Shown here in pieces: positions 18,859 to 27,037 of a stretch of DNA of 64,000 nt. Numbering within the stretch: the stretch's first letter is position 1; each line of letters starts with the position of its first letter. A program made the translations under genes and the position numbers. The notes under the pieces were generated by a model that was given only the letters and a program-made list of their open reading frames with translations, did not search any database and was not told the origin of the DNA. The stretch is from Sphingomonas sp. PsM26 (lineage in GTDB: Bacteria > Pseudomonadota > Alphaproteobacteria > Sphingomonadales > Sphingomonadaceae), in NCBI GenBank assembly GCA_030433805.1, contig JARUXA010000001.1, forward strand, positions 124,001 through 188,000, in the 5' to 3' direction.

Positions 18859-19950
18859 CTACGGCTGGCTGTCCGTAACGGCGGTGTGCCCGAATCCGTC
18901 CGCCTGGACGCGCCGCCGCACGATCGCCTCGGGCATTTCGGTCGCGATGTACCGCATCAGTCCCTCGCGAATGTCGCATCGCAGGTCGAATGCGATCGAT
19001 GCATCCTGCGCGGTTGCGAGCACGCGCAGTTGCAGCGCGTCGACCGTCGTGTCGGTCACCTGCAGGTTCCAGAAGCGCTTGTCCCAGCGCGGATTATCCT
19101 GAACGATCAGCCCGGCGCGTTCGCGCAGCCGCGCGACGTCTGCGGACGGATCGACATAGAAGAACACCGATCCCAGCAATTGCGCGTTCGACCGCGTCCA
19201 ATTCTGGAAACTGTCCTCAAGGAACTTGCTGACCGGCACGACCAGACGCCGCTCGTCCCAGATTCGTACGACGACATAGGTCAGCCGTATTTCCTCGATC
19301 CGCCCCCACTCGCCCTCGATGATGACGACGTCGTCGAGCCGGATCGGCTCGGTGAAGGCAAGCTGGAACCCCGCGATCAGGTTCTTTAGCGCAGGCTGCG
19401 CCGCGGCGCCGACCGCCAGACCGGCAAGCCCCGCCGACGCCATCAGCGTGACGCCGACCGAACGGATCGCGGGAATACTGAGCAACATCATGCACAGCGT
19501 GATGAAGACGACGCAGATTACCGCGATCCGCGTCAGGATCGCGTAGCGCGTGCGCTTGCGGCGCGCCTTGAGATTGTCCGCGACGCTGACGTCGTAGCGC
19601 AAGTCGACGATGTCGTTGACCGCGCGGATCATCGCGATCACCATCCAGCCGACCAGCGCAGGAATGACGAACCCGGCGATCTGCTGCCCGAACGCCGCCT
19701 GATATTTCGGCAGGTCGATCGCGCGTCCCGCCATGCTCAGCGCGACCGCGACGAAGATCCAGCGCAACGGCGCGGCGATCCGCTCGACCACGACATTGTC
19801 GGCACGGGTCGGGGTCCGTTCGGTGAACCGGCGGAGCGCCAGCATCGCGACGCGGTAGGACACCAGCGCGATCACAATCGCAATCGCGAAGGTCAGCGCA
19901 GCGGCAAGCCGCTGCTCCCACAGATGCGACAATCCAAGGTCGCCGATCAC
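18859..19950 (-). CDS. MscS family mechanosensitive channel
   Basis: A 363-residue inner-membrane protein with about four or five membrane segments. The pore-lining helix ASAGLAGLAVGAAAQPALKNLIAGFQLAFTEP (two parts, residues about 172-203) has the Gly/Ala pattern of MscS TM3. It is followed by the beta domain (IRLDDVVIIEGEWGRIEEI, then VPVSKFLEDSFQNW). It probably protects against hypo-osmotic shock. The N-terminal extension makes it longer than E. coli MscS (286 residues). No operon partner is obvious. Confidence 0.92.
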   Translation of the reverse strand: MIGDLGLSHLWEQRLAAALTFAIAIVIALVSYRVAMLALRRFTERTPTRADNVVVERIAAPLRWIFVAVALSMAGRAIDLPKYQAAFGQQIAGFVIPALVGWMVIAMIRAVNDIVDLRYDVSVADNLKARRKRTRYAILTRIAVICVVFITLCMMLLSIPAIRSVGVTLMASAGLAGLAVGAAAQPALKNLIAGFQLAFTEPIRLDDVVIIEGEWGRIEEIRLTYVVVRIWDERRLVVPVSKFLEDSFQNWTRSNAQLLGSVFFYVDPSADVARLRERAGLIVQDNPRWDKRFWNLQVTDTTVDALQLRVLATAQDASIAFDLRCDIREGLMRYIATEMPEAIVRRRVQADGFGHTAVTDSQP

Positions 19951-20035
19951 AATATCTCCGCTGACTGAGGTAATGCTGCGCTGCCGCAGCGCTGCTCTAA
20001 CGGATCAACGCGATCGGGCGTTCCGATCCCTTGCG

Positions 20036-20275
20036 TCAGATCCAGTTGCGCCCGTCCGCAGCACCGCAGCCGAGCGGCGGCATTTGTCCCGGGAAACGGG
20101 CGTGCAGCTTGGCGCAGCCCCATTGGCGCAGCGGCGCTGGAGCATAACCGTTCAGCGCAATGCCGACTTCACTGTACGGCGTATCGGCATAAGCGACATA
20201 CATGTACCAGCGACTGCCGAACATCACGACGATCGCGACCGCAACCACGACCAGAACTTGCAGCAGCTTCTTCAT
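20036..20275 (-). CDS. Small membrane-anchored protein, conserved type in sphingomonads
   Basis: The 79-residue product has a single N-terminal membrane segment (LLQVLVVVAVAIVVMFG) and a C-terminal part with two Cys residues and GYAPAPLRQWGCAKLHARF. Cys in this part lies outside the membrane if the N-terminus is inside. I recall similar uncharacterised proteins in sphingomonads but no function. ATG 20275 is chosen because AGGGAA lies eight bases upstream. A perfect FNR/FixK-type palindrome lies 65 bases upstream, with a TATGAT sequence (20317-20322 on the complement) in between, so oxygen-dependent expression is likely. Confidence 0.8.
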   Translation of the reverse strand: MKKLLQVLVVVAVAIVVMFGSRWYMYVAYADTPYSEVGIALNGYAPAPLRQWGCAKLHARFPGQMPPLGCGAADGRNWI

Positions 20276-20339
20276 GACTATTCCCTTGTTGTTCACGGCG
20301 GGAGGCCATGACCGTGATCATATACCCACGCAAGCGATA

Positions 20340-20353
20340 TTGATTTAAATCAA
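20340..20353. promoter_or_regulatory. FNR/FixK-type palindromic operator
   Basis: TTGATTTAAATCAA is an exact match to the TTGAT-N4-ATCAA consensus bound by FNR, FnrN and FixK proteins. It lies in the divergent gap between the small membrane protein (minus) and the DUF442-type gene (plus). On the minus strand a TATGAT element follows 24 bases after the centre, so the site would be at about -37, close to the -41.5 of class II activation. No FNR or FixK gene is seen in the window. Confidence 0.8.
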
Positions 20354-20437
20354 CATTCTAGATCGAAGGCCGAAGAACGACCGACCGTGTCGGCACCAAG
20401 CCTTTCGCCGTCGCGACCGCACGGTATAAGGGCGCCC

Positions 20438-20872
20438 ATGACCACGCTTCGCACCATCGACGCCAGCATTGCCGTCGCCCCGCAGATCGCTCCCGATGCG
20501 ATCGCCGAGCTCGCTGCGGCGGGCTTTACCGATATCATCAACAATCGCCCCGACGGCGAGGATTTCGGCCAGCCGGACGGCGACGAGATCGCCGCCGCTG
20601 CCGCCGCCGCGGGGATGACCTACACCGCGATCCCCGTGACCCAAGCCGGCTTCTCGCACCCGCAGATCGATGCGATGGCGGCGGTGCTGGACAAGGCCAA
20701 GGGGCCGGTCCTCGCCTATTGCCGCTCGGGCACGCGGTCGTGCAACCTGTGGGCGCTCGCCGCAGTCAAGGCGGGCGCGCACCCCGACGCGGTCATGGCG
20801 AAGGCGGCGGCGGCAGGATACGACCTGACTGGTCTGCGCCCGTTGCTCGACGCGTTGTCCACCCCGCAGTGA
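20438..20872 (+). CDS. DUF442 / TIGR01244-type phosphatase or sulfur-transferase domain protein
   Basis: A 144-residue cytosolic protein with the CX5R loop YCRSGTRS (Cys95, Arg100) of the dual-specificity phosphatase-like fold. The N-terminal APDAIAELAAAGFTDIINNRPDGE is the signature of the TIGR01244/DUF442 group, found alone or fused to Blh-type sulfur dioxygenases. The role may be a phosphatase or a persulfide transferase. ATG 20438 is chosen because AAGGG lies just upstream and the family starts here. The FNR-type site lies 85 bases upstream. Confidence 0.85.
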   Translation: MTTLRTIDASIAVAPQIAPDAIAELAAAGFTDIINNRPDGEDFGQPDGDEIAAAAAAAGMTYTAIPVTQAGFSHPQIDAMAAVLDKAKGPVLAYCRSGTRSCNLWALAAVKAGAHPDAVMAKAAAAGYDLTGLRPLLDALSTPQ

Positions 20873-20891
20873 CTCAGACCAGCGCGCGTCG

Positions 20892-21287
20892 ATGCCGTTG
20901 AGCTGGGACGCGATCGGCTATGGCCTCGCCGGACTGATCGGCCTTGCGCTGGTTGCGCGCTGGCTGCGGCTGGCCGAAAGCCGGATCGGCGATGCCGCGC
21001 AAGCGCGCGAGATGGCGGAGAATCTGCTCGCAGGCTTCGTCGCGCACGGGGCGGTGGTCGGCACCGACGGCAATGCCGCGCTTGTCGCAGGCAGCGGCGC
21101 GGTCGCGATGCTCAAGCGGCGGGGCGCCAAGGTCGTCGCGCGGCGGTTGCTCCCCCCGGTCGCGCTGAGCCAGGATGTCGAGGGCGTGCGGGTCGAGACG
21201 GGCGAGCAGATGTTCGGCGGCGTGCTGCTGTTCGGCGTGACCGCGGACGAGGTCCGGTCGCTCGAATCCTCGCTGACCTTTCACTGA
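20892..21287 (+). CDS. Conserved hypothetical protein with N-terminal membrane anchor
   Basis: The 131-residue protein has one N-terminal membrane segment (AIGYGLAGLIGLALVARWL) followed by a soluble domain of about 105 residues. That domain contains AHGAVVGTDGNAALVAGSGAVAMLKRRG and has no cysteine or recognisable catalytic motif. It starts 19 bases after the DUF442-type gene and is probably cotranscribed with it, and so perhaps shares its oxygen control. I do not recognise the family beyond its being sphingomonad-like. Confidence 0.75.
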   Translation: MPLSWDAIGYGLAGLIGLALVARWLRLAESRIGDAAQAREMAENLLAGFVAHGAVVGTDGNAALVAGSGAVAMLKRRGAKVVARRLLPPVALSQDVEGVRVETGEQMFGGVLLFGVTADEVRSLESSLTFH

Positions 21288-21393
21288 TACCGCGACACGG
21301 AGCCTCTGGCAGGCACCCGGGGTTCGTGCCAAGTTCTCCCCTCAAGGCACGTCGGCAGCATAGCCACGGCCGCGGAGCGCGAGAGGACAACCT

Positions 21394-22980
21394 GTGGAAG
21401 AAGCCGACATCGTCGTCATCGGGGGAGGATCGGGCGGTGCCGCCGCCGCGGGGCGGTTGAGCGAGGGCGGCAAGTTCTCGGTCGTGCTGCTGGAGGCGGG
21501 GGGGCGGAATACCGGGCTTCGCACGCGGATGCCGGCGATGCTCGCGTTCCAGACCCCCAAGACCAACTGGAATTACGAAACCGTCCCGCAACCCGGGCTC
21601 AACGGCCGCCGCGGGCATCAACCGCGCGGCAAGGGACTCGGCGGGTCGAGCGCGATCAACGCGATGATCTACATCCGCGGTAATCGCTGGGATTACGACA
21701 ATTGGGCGGCGATGGGGTGCCCAGGCTGGGCGTATGACGACGTGCTGCCGTGGTTCAAGCGCAGCGAACGCAACACGCGCGGCGGCGATTCCTTCCACGG
21801 CAGCGAAGGGCCGTTGTGGGTCAGCGAACAGCATCACGCCAATCCCGGCAGCCGCGATTTCGTCGCGGCGGGGGAAAGCCTGCAGATCCCGCACAATGAC
21901 GATTTCAACGGCGCGCGGCAGGAGGGGATCGGGCTGTATCAGGTGACTCAAAAGAACGGCGAGCGCTGGACTTCTGCGCGCGCGTATCTCGGCGATGGGC
22001 CGCGCCTCGCCAATCTGGCGGTAATGACGGGGGTCACGGTCGAGCGCGTGCTGTTCGACGGTACGCGGGCAAGCGGGGTCGCCTATCAGCAGGACGGCGC
22101 GATGCGCCAGATCCGCGCGCGGCGCGCGGTGATCCTTGCGGGCGGGGTGTTCGGCACCGCGCAGTTGCTGCAACTGTCGGGGATCGGCCCCGCGGGCCAT
22201 CTGCGCGACCACGGCATTGCAGTGCGGGTCGACCGGGCGGCGGTCGGCGCGAACCTGCAGGATCACATCGACTATGTCGCCTCGTTCGAGACGCCAGGGA
22301 CGCAGTTCGTCGGCAGTTCGCTGAAAGGCACGCTCGCGATGGCGGGCGGGATGGTCCAGTGGCTGCGCAAGCGGCAGGGGATGATGACGACCCCGTTCGC
22401 CGAGGCAGGCGCGTTCCTCAAGGTCATGCCCGATGCGCCCGCGCCCGACGTCCAGCTCCATTTCGTCGTGGCGGCGCTGGAGGATCATGGCCGGACCAAG
22501 GTGAAAGGGCATGGCTATTCGTGCCACGTCTGCGTGCTCCGCCCGGAAAGCCACGGAACGGTGCGGCTGGCGTCGACCGACCCGCACGATGCGCCTGCGA
22601 TCGACCCCGCCTTCCTGACCGATCCGCGCGACATGGCGGTGATGAAGGCCGGTGTCCGCGCAATGTACCGCATCCTCGAACAGCCCCCGCTGACCGATCA
22701 TATGGGCCGCGACCGCCACCCGGTCGACCTGTCCGACGATGCGGCGCTTGAGGATCTGATCCGCTCGCGTGCGGACACGGTGTATCACCCGGTCGGGACG
22801 GCGCGGATGGGGTCGGATGCGGACGCCGTTTGCGATCCGCGACTGCGCGTGCGCGGGGTGGAGGGGCTGTACGTCGCGGATGCATCGGTGATGCCCAAGC
22901 TCGTCTCGGGCAATACCAATGCACCGTCGATCATGATCGGGGAACGCTGTGCCGATTTCGTAACGACCGACCTGCGCTGA
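21394..22980 (+). CDS. GMC family FAD-dependent oxidoreductase (choline dehydrogenase-like)
   Basis: The 528-residue protein carries the N-terminal FAD-binding motif VVIGGGSGGAAAAGRL with the ribose-binding Glu in LLEAGG. The GMC signature 1 region is GKGLGGSSAINAMIYIRGN and signature 2 is AGGVFGTAQLLQLSGIGP. The C-terminus has the catalytic His in YHPVGTARMG and Asn in NTNAPSIMIGE. Members oxidise alcohols such as choline or other primary alcohols; the substrate is not evident, and betaine genes are absent. The start is GTG at 21394. Confidence 0.93.
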   Translation: MEEADIVVIGGGSGGAAAAGRLSEGGKFSVVLLEAGGRNTGLRTRMPAMLAFQTPKTNWNYETVPQPGLNGRRGHQPRGKGLGGSSAINAMIYIRGNRWDYDNWAAMGCPGWAYDDVLPWFKRSERNTRGGDSFHGSEGPLWVSEQHHANPGSRDFVAAGESLQIPHNDDFNGARQEGIGLYQVTQKNGERWTSARAYLGDGPRLANLAVMTGVTVERVLFDGTRASGVAYQQDGAMRQIRARRAVILAGGVFGTAQLLQLSGIGPAGHLRDHGIAVRVDRAAVGANLQDHIDYVASFETPGTQFVGSSLKGTLAMAGGMVQWLRKRQGMMTTPFAEAGAFLKVMPDAPAPDVQLHFVVAALEDHGRTKVKGHGYSCHVCVLRPESHGTVRLASTDPHDAPAIDPAFLTDPRDMAVMKAGVRAMYRILEQPPLTDHMGRDRHPVDLSDDAALEDLIRSRADTVYHPVGTARMGSDADAVCDPRLRVRGVEGLYVADASVMPKLVSGNTNAPSIMIGERCADFVTTDLR

Positions 22981-22997
22981 CGCCCTAGGCGACCTGG

Positions 22998-23186
22998 ATG
23001 GAACGCAAGGACTGGACTAGGATCGGCGTAGCGGCGACCGTATTGCTCGTGCCGGGTGGCTTCGTGCTTGGAGCGGTGCTCGCGGCGCGGCGCTATCGCG
23101 CGGCGCAGGCGAGAAAGGCGGACGGGACGGACGAGCCGTCGGACGGCGAGGATGGCCGTGGGAACGACCGCGAGGGGAGCGCTTGA
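22998..23186 (+). CDS. Small membrane protein (62 residues), function unknown
   Basis: The frame begins 17 bases after the GMC oxidoreductase stop. It encodes a basic N-terminus, one hydrophobic segment (AATVLLVPGGFVLGAVLAA), an Arg-rich stretch and an acidic tail. The layout is that of a genuine single-pass small protein, but no clear Shine-Dalgarno sequence is seen and GC-rich DNA gives many such frames. No function can be proposed. Confidence 0.5.
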   Translation: MERKDWTRIGVAATVLLVPGGFVLGAVLAARRYRAAQARKADGTDEPSDGEDGRGNDREGSA

Positions 23187-23230
23187 GGCATCCGGCGCTA
23201 CTATGGGTTCGTGGTCGGGCCGGATTGAGA

Positions 23231-23432
23231 CCGTAAGTTTCAATGGATTCCCGCCTTCGTATCGCCTGTGCGAAACCATAGCTGTTTTCCCGCGAAGGCG
23301 GGAGCCCAGGATTCGCGAAAGCTGTAAGCCGTTGTTCCGCTCGGCTCTGGATACCCGCTTTCGCGGGAAAACAGCAATTGACGGGTCCGTGACCGAACTT
23401 TCGCCGAGGTCTCGCCTGCGCGGGAATGACGG
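23231..23432. repeat. Dispersed repeat with inverted ends, copy 2
   Basis: This is the second copy of the element at 2566-2755, in the same orientation. Shared blocks include CATAGCTGT, CCCGCGAAGGCGGG, CGAAAGCTGTAAGCCGT, CGCTTTCGCGGGAAAACAGC and the end GCGGGAATGACGG. The left end is less well conserved. It fills most of the 270-base gap between the small membrane protein and the convergent recQ gene; nothing else is seen in that gap. Confidence 0.75.
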
Positions 23433-23456
23433 AGCGGGGGCAGGGGCCTCGCCCCC

Positions 23457-25229
23457 CTAGAACCGTCGCACTACCGCCAGAAACGCCTCGCCATAGGCTT
23501 CGAGCTTGCGCGTCCCGACCCCGGTGATCCGCCCCATTGCGCCGAGCGATGCCGGGCGCAGGTTTGCCATTTCGCGCAGCACCGAATCATGGAAGATCAC
23601 ATAAGGCGGCACGCTCGCCTCGAGCGCGAGTTCGCGGCGTTTGGTGCGGAGCGCCTCGAACAGCGGATCGCCGCTCGGGTTCGCCGCCGCACCACTGCCT
23701 GCTCCGCCGCGCGCGCGCCGGGTCCGCTTGGGCGGGACGATCAGGTCGACGCGATCGTTCTCTTTCAAAATGCCGCGGGCGCCGGGACCAAACTCCAGCC
23801 CGCCGAAATCGTTCGCGCGGAGCGCATCGCGCAGCAGCAACGCGCGTCCGACCGGCTTGATCAGCGCGGCTTCCTCCGGCGATGACGCGATTCCGAACAC
23901 GCCGAGCGCTTCATGCCCGTTCATCAGGCTGCGCTCGCTCGACTGGCCCATCAGGACCTGTTCGATATAGCCCGCGCCAAAGCTCTGGCCCGTGCGAAAG
24001 ACCGCGGAGAGGAACTTCCTCGCCACCTCCGTCGCGTCGACGCTGGCGGGTGGGGTGATGCAATTGTCGCAATTCCCGCAATTCTCCGGGGAATCGTCGC
24101 CGAAATGCTTGAGCAGGATGCGGCGGCGGCACCCGGCGGTCTCGGCCAGCGCGCCGAGCGCCGCGAGCCGTTGCCGCTCGCCCGGCTGGCGCGCGGGCTC
24201 GACCTCGCCGATCCGCTGGCGCGCGCGCGCGAAATCCTCGGCACCCCAGAAGAGATGCGCCGTCGCCGGATCGCCGTCGCGCCCCGCGCGGCCGGTTTCC
24301 TGATAATAAGCCTCGATCGACTTGGGCAGGCCAGCGTGCGCGACGAAACGGACGTCGGGCTTGTCGATCCCCATCCCGAACGCGACCGTCGCGCACATCA
24401 CCATATCCTCGGACGCGACGAAATCGGCCTGGTTGCGCGCGCGCACCGACGGGTCGAGCCCGGCATGATAGGCGCGCGTCGGGCGACCGGTTTTCGCCAG
24501 CGCCTCGGCCATCTTCTCGGTGCCCGCGCGGCTCTGGACGTAGACGATCCCTGCGCCGGGGGTCTCCGCGATCAGGTCGGCGATCTGGCGGGTGGCATTG
24601 TCCTTCGGGCTGATCCGATACTGGATGTTGGGCCGGTCGAACCCTGCGACGATCATCCCGTCATGCGGGATGCCGAGCTGGTCGAGGATGTCCGCGCGGG
24701 TGTGCGCATCGGCGGTCGCGGTCAGCGCCAGCCTGGGCACGTCCGGGAACGCATCGAGCAGCGGGCGGAGCAGGCGGTAATCGGGGCGGAAATCATGCCC
24801 CCATTCGGAGACGCAATGCGCCTCGTCGATCGCGAACAGCGCGAGCGGGGCCTGGCCTAGCAAATCGCGGAAGCTCTGGCTCGAGGCGCGTTCGGGCGCG
24901 ACGTACAGCAGGTCGAGGTCGCCGCGGCGGAAGCGCGCGATCGTCTCCATCTGGTCGGTGTCGACCGAGGTCAGCGTGGCCGCGCTGATCCCGATCGCGG
25001 TCGCGGCGCGGAGCTGGTCGTGCATCAGCGCAATCAGCGGCGAGACGACGACGCAGGTGCCGTTGAGCGCCACGGCAGGAAGCTGATAGCAGAGTGACTT
25101 GCCCGCGCCGGTCGGCATCACCGCAAGCGTGTTCTCGCCCGCGAGCACACGCTCGACGACCGAGCCCTGGACGCCGCGGAACGCCGGGAAGCCGAAGGTG
25201 GATTGCAGGATGGGGAGAGGATCAACCAC
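23457..25229 (-). CDS. recQ: ATP-dependent DNA helicase RecQ
   Basis: RecQ is a 3'-5' helicase of recombination and replication-fork repair. The 590-residue protein has motif I MPTGAGKSLCYQLPA, motif II DEAHCVSEWGHDFRPDY, and motif VI in YYQETGRAGRDG. The RQC zinc site is CRRRILLKHFGDDSPENCGNCDNC (written here as two overlapping Cys clusters), and a C-terminal HRDC domain covers about the last 75 residues. Translation starts with GTG at 25229, eight bases inside the end of the MazF-like gene, so recQ is the third gene of that operon. RecQ with a toxin-antitoxin pair in one overlapping unit is unusual. Confidence 0.96.
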   Translation of the reverse strand: MVDPLPILQSTFGFPAFRGVQGSVVERVLAGENTLAVMPTGAGKSLCYQLPAVALNGTCVVVSPLIALMHDQLRAATAIGISAATLTSVDTDQMETIARFRRGDLDLLYVAPERASSQSFRDLLGQAPLALFAIDEAHCVSEWGHDFRPDYRLLRPLLDAFPDVPRLALTATADAHTRADILDQLGIPHDGMIVAGFDRPNIQYRISPKDNATRQIADLIAETPGAGIVYVQSRAGTEKMAEALAKTGRPTRAYHAGLDPSVRARNQADFVASEDMVMCATVAFGMGIDKPDVRFVAHAGLPKSIEAYYQETGRAGRDGDPATAHLFWGAEDFARARQRIGEVEPARQPGERQRLAALGALAETAGCRRRILLKHFGDDSPENCGNCDNCITPPASVDATEVARKFLSAVFRTGQSFGAGYIEQVLMGQSSERSLMNGHEALGVFGIASSPEEAALIKPVGRALLLRDALRANDFGGLEFGPGARGILKENDRVDLIVPPKRTRRARGGAGSGAAANPSGDPLFEALRTKRRELALEASVPPYVIFHDSVLREMANLRPASLGAMGRITGVGTRKLEAYGEAFLAVVRRF

Positions 25230-25557
25230 GGTCTAGGCCAAGAAAAAGGATGATGGCGTGATCGACACGGCGCATCAGGGGCTCTTCGAGCTTGCCGACA
25301 TGCTTGTCCAGCTTTTCACGCCGAACCGTCACAAGTTCGTGAACGGTGACATAGGATTGCACGCGCAACCCGTTCGTCGCGCTCGGGGTGACGGGGACGC
25401 TGATCGACAGCTGGCTTGCGCGGTCGTCGCTCGTGATCAGCGCAAGGACGATCGTCGAAATCCCGAGATAGGCGGTGTCCTGGACGATCAGCGCCGGGCG
25501 CGGCTTGCCCGTAAAGCCCGATCCTGCGGCGACGGTGACGATGTCACCGCGCGTCAC
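25222..25557 (-). CDS. MazF/PemK-type endoribonuclease toxin
   Basis: The 111-residue product has the PemK/MazF N-terminal pattern RGDIVTVAAGSGFTGKPRPALIVQ split as RGDIV, a loop, and KPRPALIVQ, followed by beta strands and the RREKLDKHVGKL segment. MazF toxins cut mRNA at short sequences. A GTG start at 25557 is chosen because it gives a four-base GTGA overlap with the antitoxin stop; an ATG at 25578 would add seven residues. The last codons overlap recQ by eight bases. Confidence 0.88.
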   Translation of the reverse strand: MTRGDIVTVAAGSGFTGKPRPALIVQDTAYLGISTIVLALITSDDRASQLSISVPVTPSATNGLRVQSYVTVHELVTVRREKLDKHVGKLEEPLMRRVDHAIILFLGLDRG

Positions 25558-25805
25558 GGTGCGCCGTCCGGACCCCAATCATAGTCCGCATCGGGCCAAT
25601 GCTGGACCGCTTCGATGAAGGCGGACGTATCGGTTTCGCCCTGCATGGCGTTGATCACCGCCGTGTCCCGGACGACGTTCGCCTGAAACGCTGCACTCGC
25701 GCGATCGGGCAGCCACAAGGTCCGCGCGCGCAAGCCCTGCGCGCGGAGCGCCGCGCGGCGCTTGGCGACGCGTTCGGCGCTGGTCATCGGTCGTTCCATG
25801 CCCAT
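25554..25805 (-). CDS. MazE-family antitoxin (DUF3018 type)
   Basis: The 83-residue protein begins with the antitoxin segment TSAERVAKRRAALRAQGL followed by RTLWLPD, which I recall as the DUF3018 group annotated as antitoxin MazE family. The C-terminal half is acidic (DADYDWGPDGAP), as expected for the part that covers the toxin active site. GGAG eleven bases before the ATG at 25805 supports this start. It is the first gene of the antitoxin-toxin-recQ unit and probably represses it. Confidence 0.85.
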   Translation of the reverse strand: MGMERPMTSAERVAKRRAALRAQGLRARTLWLPDRASAAFQANVVRDTAVINAMQGETDTSAFIEAVQHWPDADYDWGPDGAP

Positions 25806-25916
25806 TGCGGCGGTCTCCGGAAGATGCCGTTACATGTAACGCTGACGGGGTGCGCTCACAAGGTTTTCACGAAACGTTCTTGCGCTTTGCAAGTGGCCAC
25901 GTGCAAACAGCCGGGC

Positions 25917-26189
25917 ATGGAACGCGTTACCGACAACAAGGCCGAGGCCGAATTCGAACTGATCGTGAGTGGCCAGCGCGCCGTTGCGGCGTATCAGCTG
26001 GAGGGCGACACGATCGTCTTCACCCACACGATCGTCCCCAAGGCGATCGAGGGGCGAGGAGTCGCATCCAAGCTGATCCGCGCCGCACTTGATTCGGCGC
26101 GCGACCGCGGACTGAAGGTCATTTCGCAATGTCCGTTCGTGACGGCCTATATCGAGAAACACCCGGAATATCGCGCGCTGCTGGGGTAG
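25917..26189 (+). CDS. GNAT-like N-acetyltransferase, small YjdJ type
   Basis: A 90-residue protein of the short acetyltransferase group (PF14542-like): FELIVSGQRAVAAYQLEGD, FTHTIVPKAIEGRGVASKLI with the acetyl-CoA-binding GRGVA loop, and the end CPFVTAYIEKHPEY. Substrates of this group are mostly unknown. ATG 25917 is the family start; longer upstream extensions are without likeness. It is divergent from the antitoxin and convergent with the shikimate-dehydrogenase-like gene. Confidence 0.88.
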   Translation: MERVTDNKAEAEFELIVSGQRAVAAYQLEGDTIVFTHTIVPKAIEGRGVASKLIRAALDSARDRGLKVISQCPFVTAYIEKHPEYRALLG

Positions 26190-26201
26190 GGCGGTGACCC
26201 G

Positions 26202-27026
26202 TCACCCGTTGGCGCGGGCGAATGCAGCGGCTTCGGCAACCTGTTCGGCGTCAGGGGTGACGCCGGTATAGAGCACGAACTGGTCGAGCGCCTGCAAGGT
26301 CGCGACTTCGGCCCCCGTGATCACGCGCTTGCCCGCCGCGCGGGCGGCACGAAGCAATGGCGTCTCGGGTGGATATTGGACGACATCCACTACCACGTCG
26401 CTTGCCGCGATCATCGCTTCCGGGAAAGCCAGTGCGTCCGCATCGCTTCCGGTCATGCCGATCGGCGTGACGTTGAGTAGCAGTCCGGCCCCCGCGTCCT
26501 GGTCCACGTCGGCACGCCAGCCGAAACCGTATAGCGCCGCCAGCGCCTGTCCCACGTCCGCGTTGCGCGCAACGACCGTCCCGTCGCGAAAGCCCGCGTC
26601 GCGCAAAGCGGCCGCGACCGCTTTCGCCATCCCGCCCGACCCCCGCAGCACGAAGCGCGTGGCAGGATCGATATCGGCGATCAGCCGCGCAACCGCGGCA
26701 TAATCAGTATTGTGCCCGGTCAGCACGCCGTCTTCGTTGACGATCGTATTGACGCTATCGATCGCCGCCGCCGAGGGCGCGAGCCCGTCGAGCATGCGGA
26801 TCACCGCTTCCTTGAACGGCATCGAGATCGCGCAGCCGCGAATGTCGAGCGCGCGGATCCCGCGCACTGCGCCTTCCAGGTCCTGCGTCGAGAACGCCTT
26901 GTAGACGAAATCCAGCCCCAGCGTTTCGTACAGCCGGTTGTGGAAGCGCGTCCCGAAATTGCCCGGGCGCGCCGCCAGCGACATGCACAGCCGCGTGTCA
27001 CGATTGATCAGGGGCTTGTTGGGCAT
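26202..27026 (-). CDS. Shikimate dehydrogenase-like protein (SDH-L, HI0607 type)
   Basis: The 274-residue protein follows the AroE fold but matches the HI0607-like subgroup (INRDTRLCMSLAARPGNFG, GCAISMPFKEA, SVNTIVN, GHNTDY). Lys72 and Asp108 are the catalytic pair of the shikimate dehydrogenase family. The dinucleotide-binding loop is RGSGGMAKAVAAAL. The SxS substrate motif of true AroE is absent, so activity on shikimate may be weak, as reported for SDH-L. It lies 11 bases after lysK and is cotranscribed with it. Confidence 0.85.
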   Translation of the reverse strand: MPNKPLINRDTRLCMSLAARPGNFGTRFHNRLYETLGLDFVYKAFSTQDLEGAVRGIRALDIRGCAISMPFKEAVIRMLDGLAPSAAAIDSVNTIVNEDGVLTGHNTDYAAVARLIADIDPATRFVLRGSGGMAKAVAAALRDAGFRDGTVVARNADVGQALAALYGFGWRADVDQDAGAGLLLNVTPIGMTGSDADALAFPEAMIAASDVVVDVVQYPPETPLLRAARAAGKRVITGAEVATLQALDQFVLYTGVTPDAEQVAEAAAFARANG

Positions 27027-27037
27027 GTGCCTCTTCC

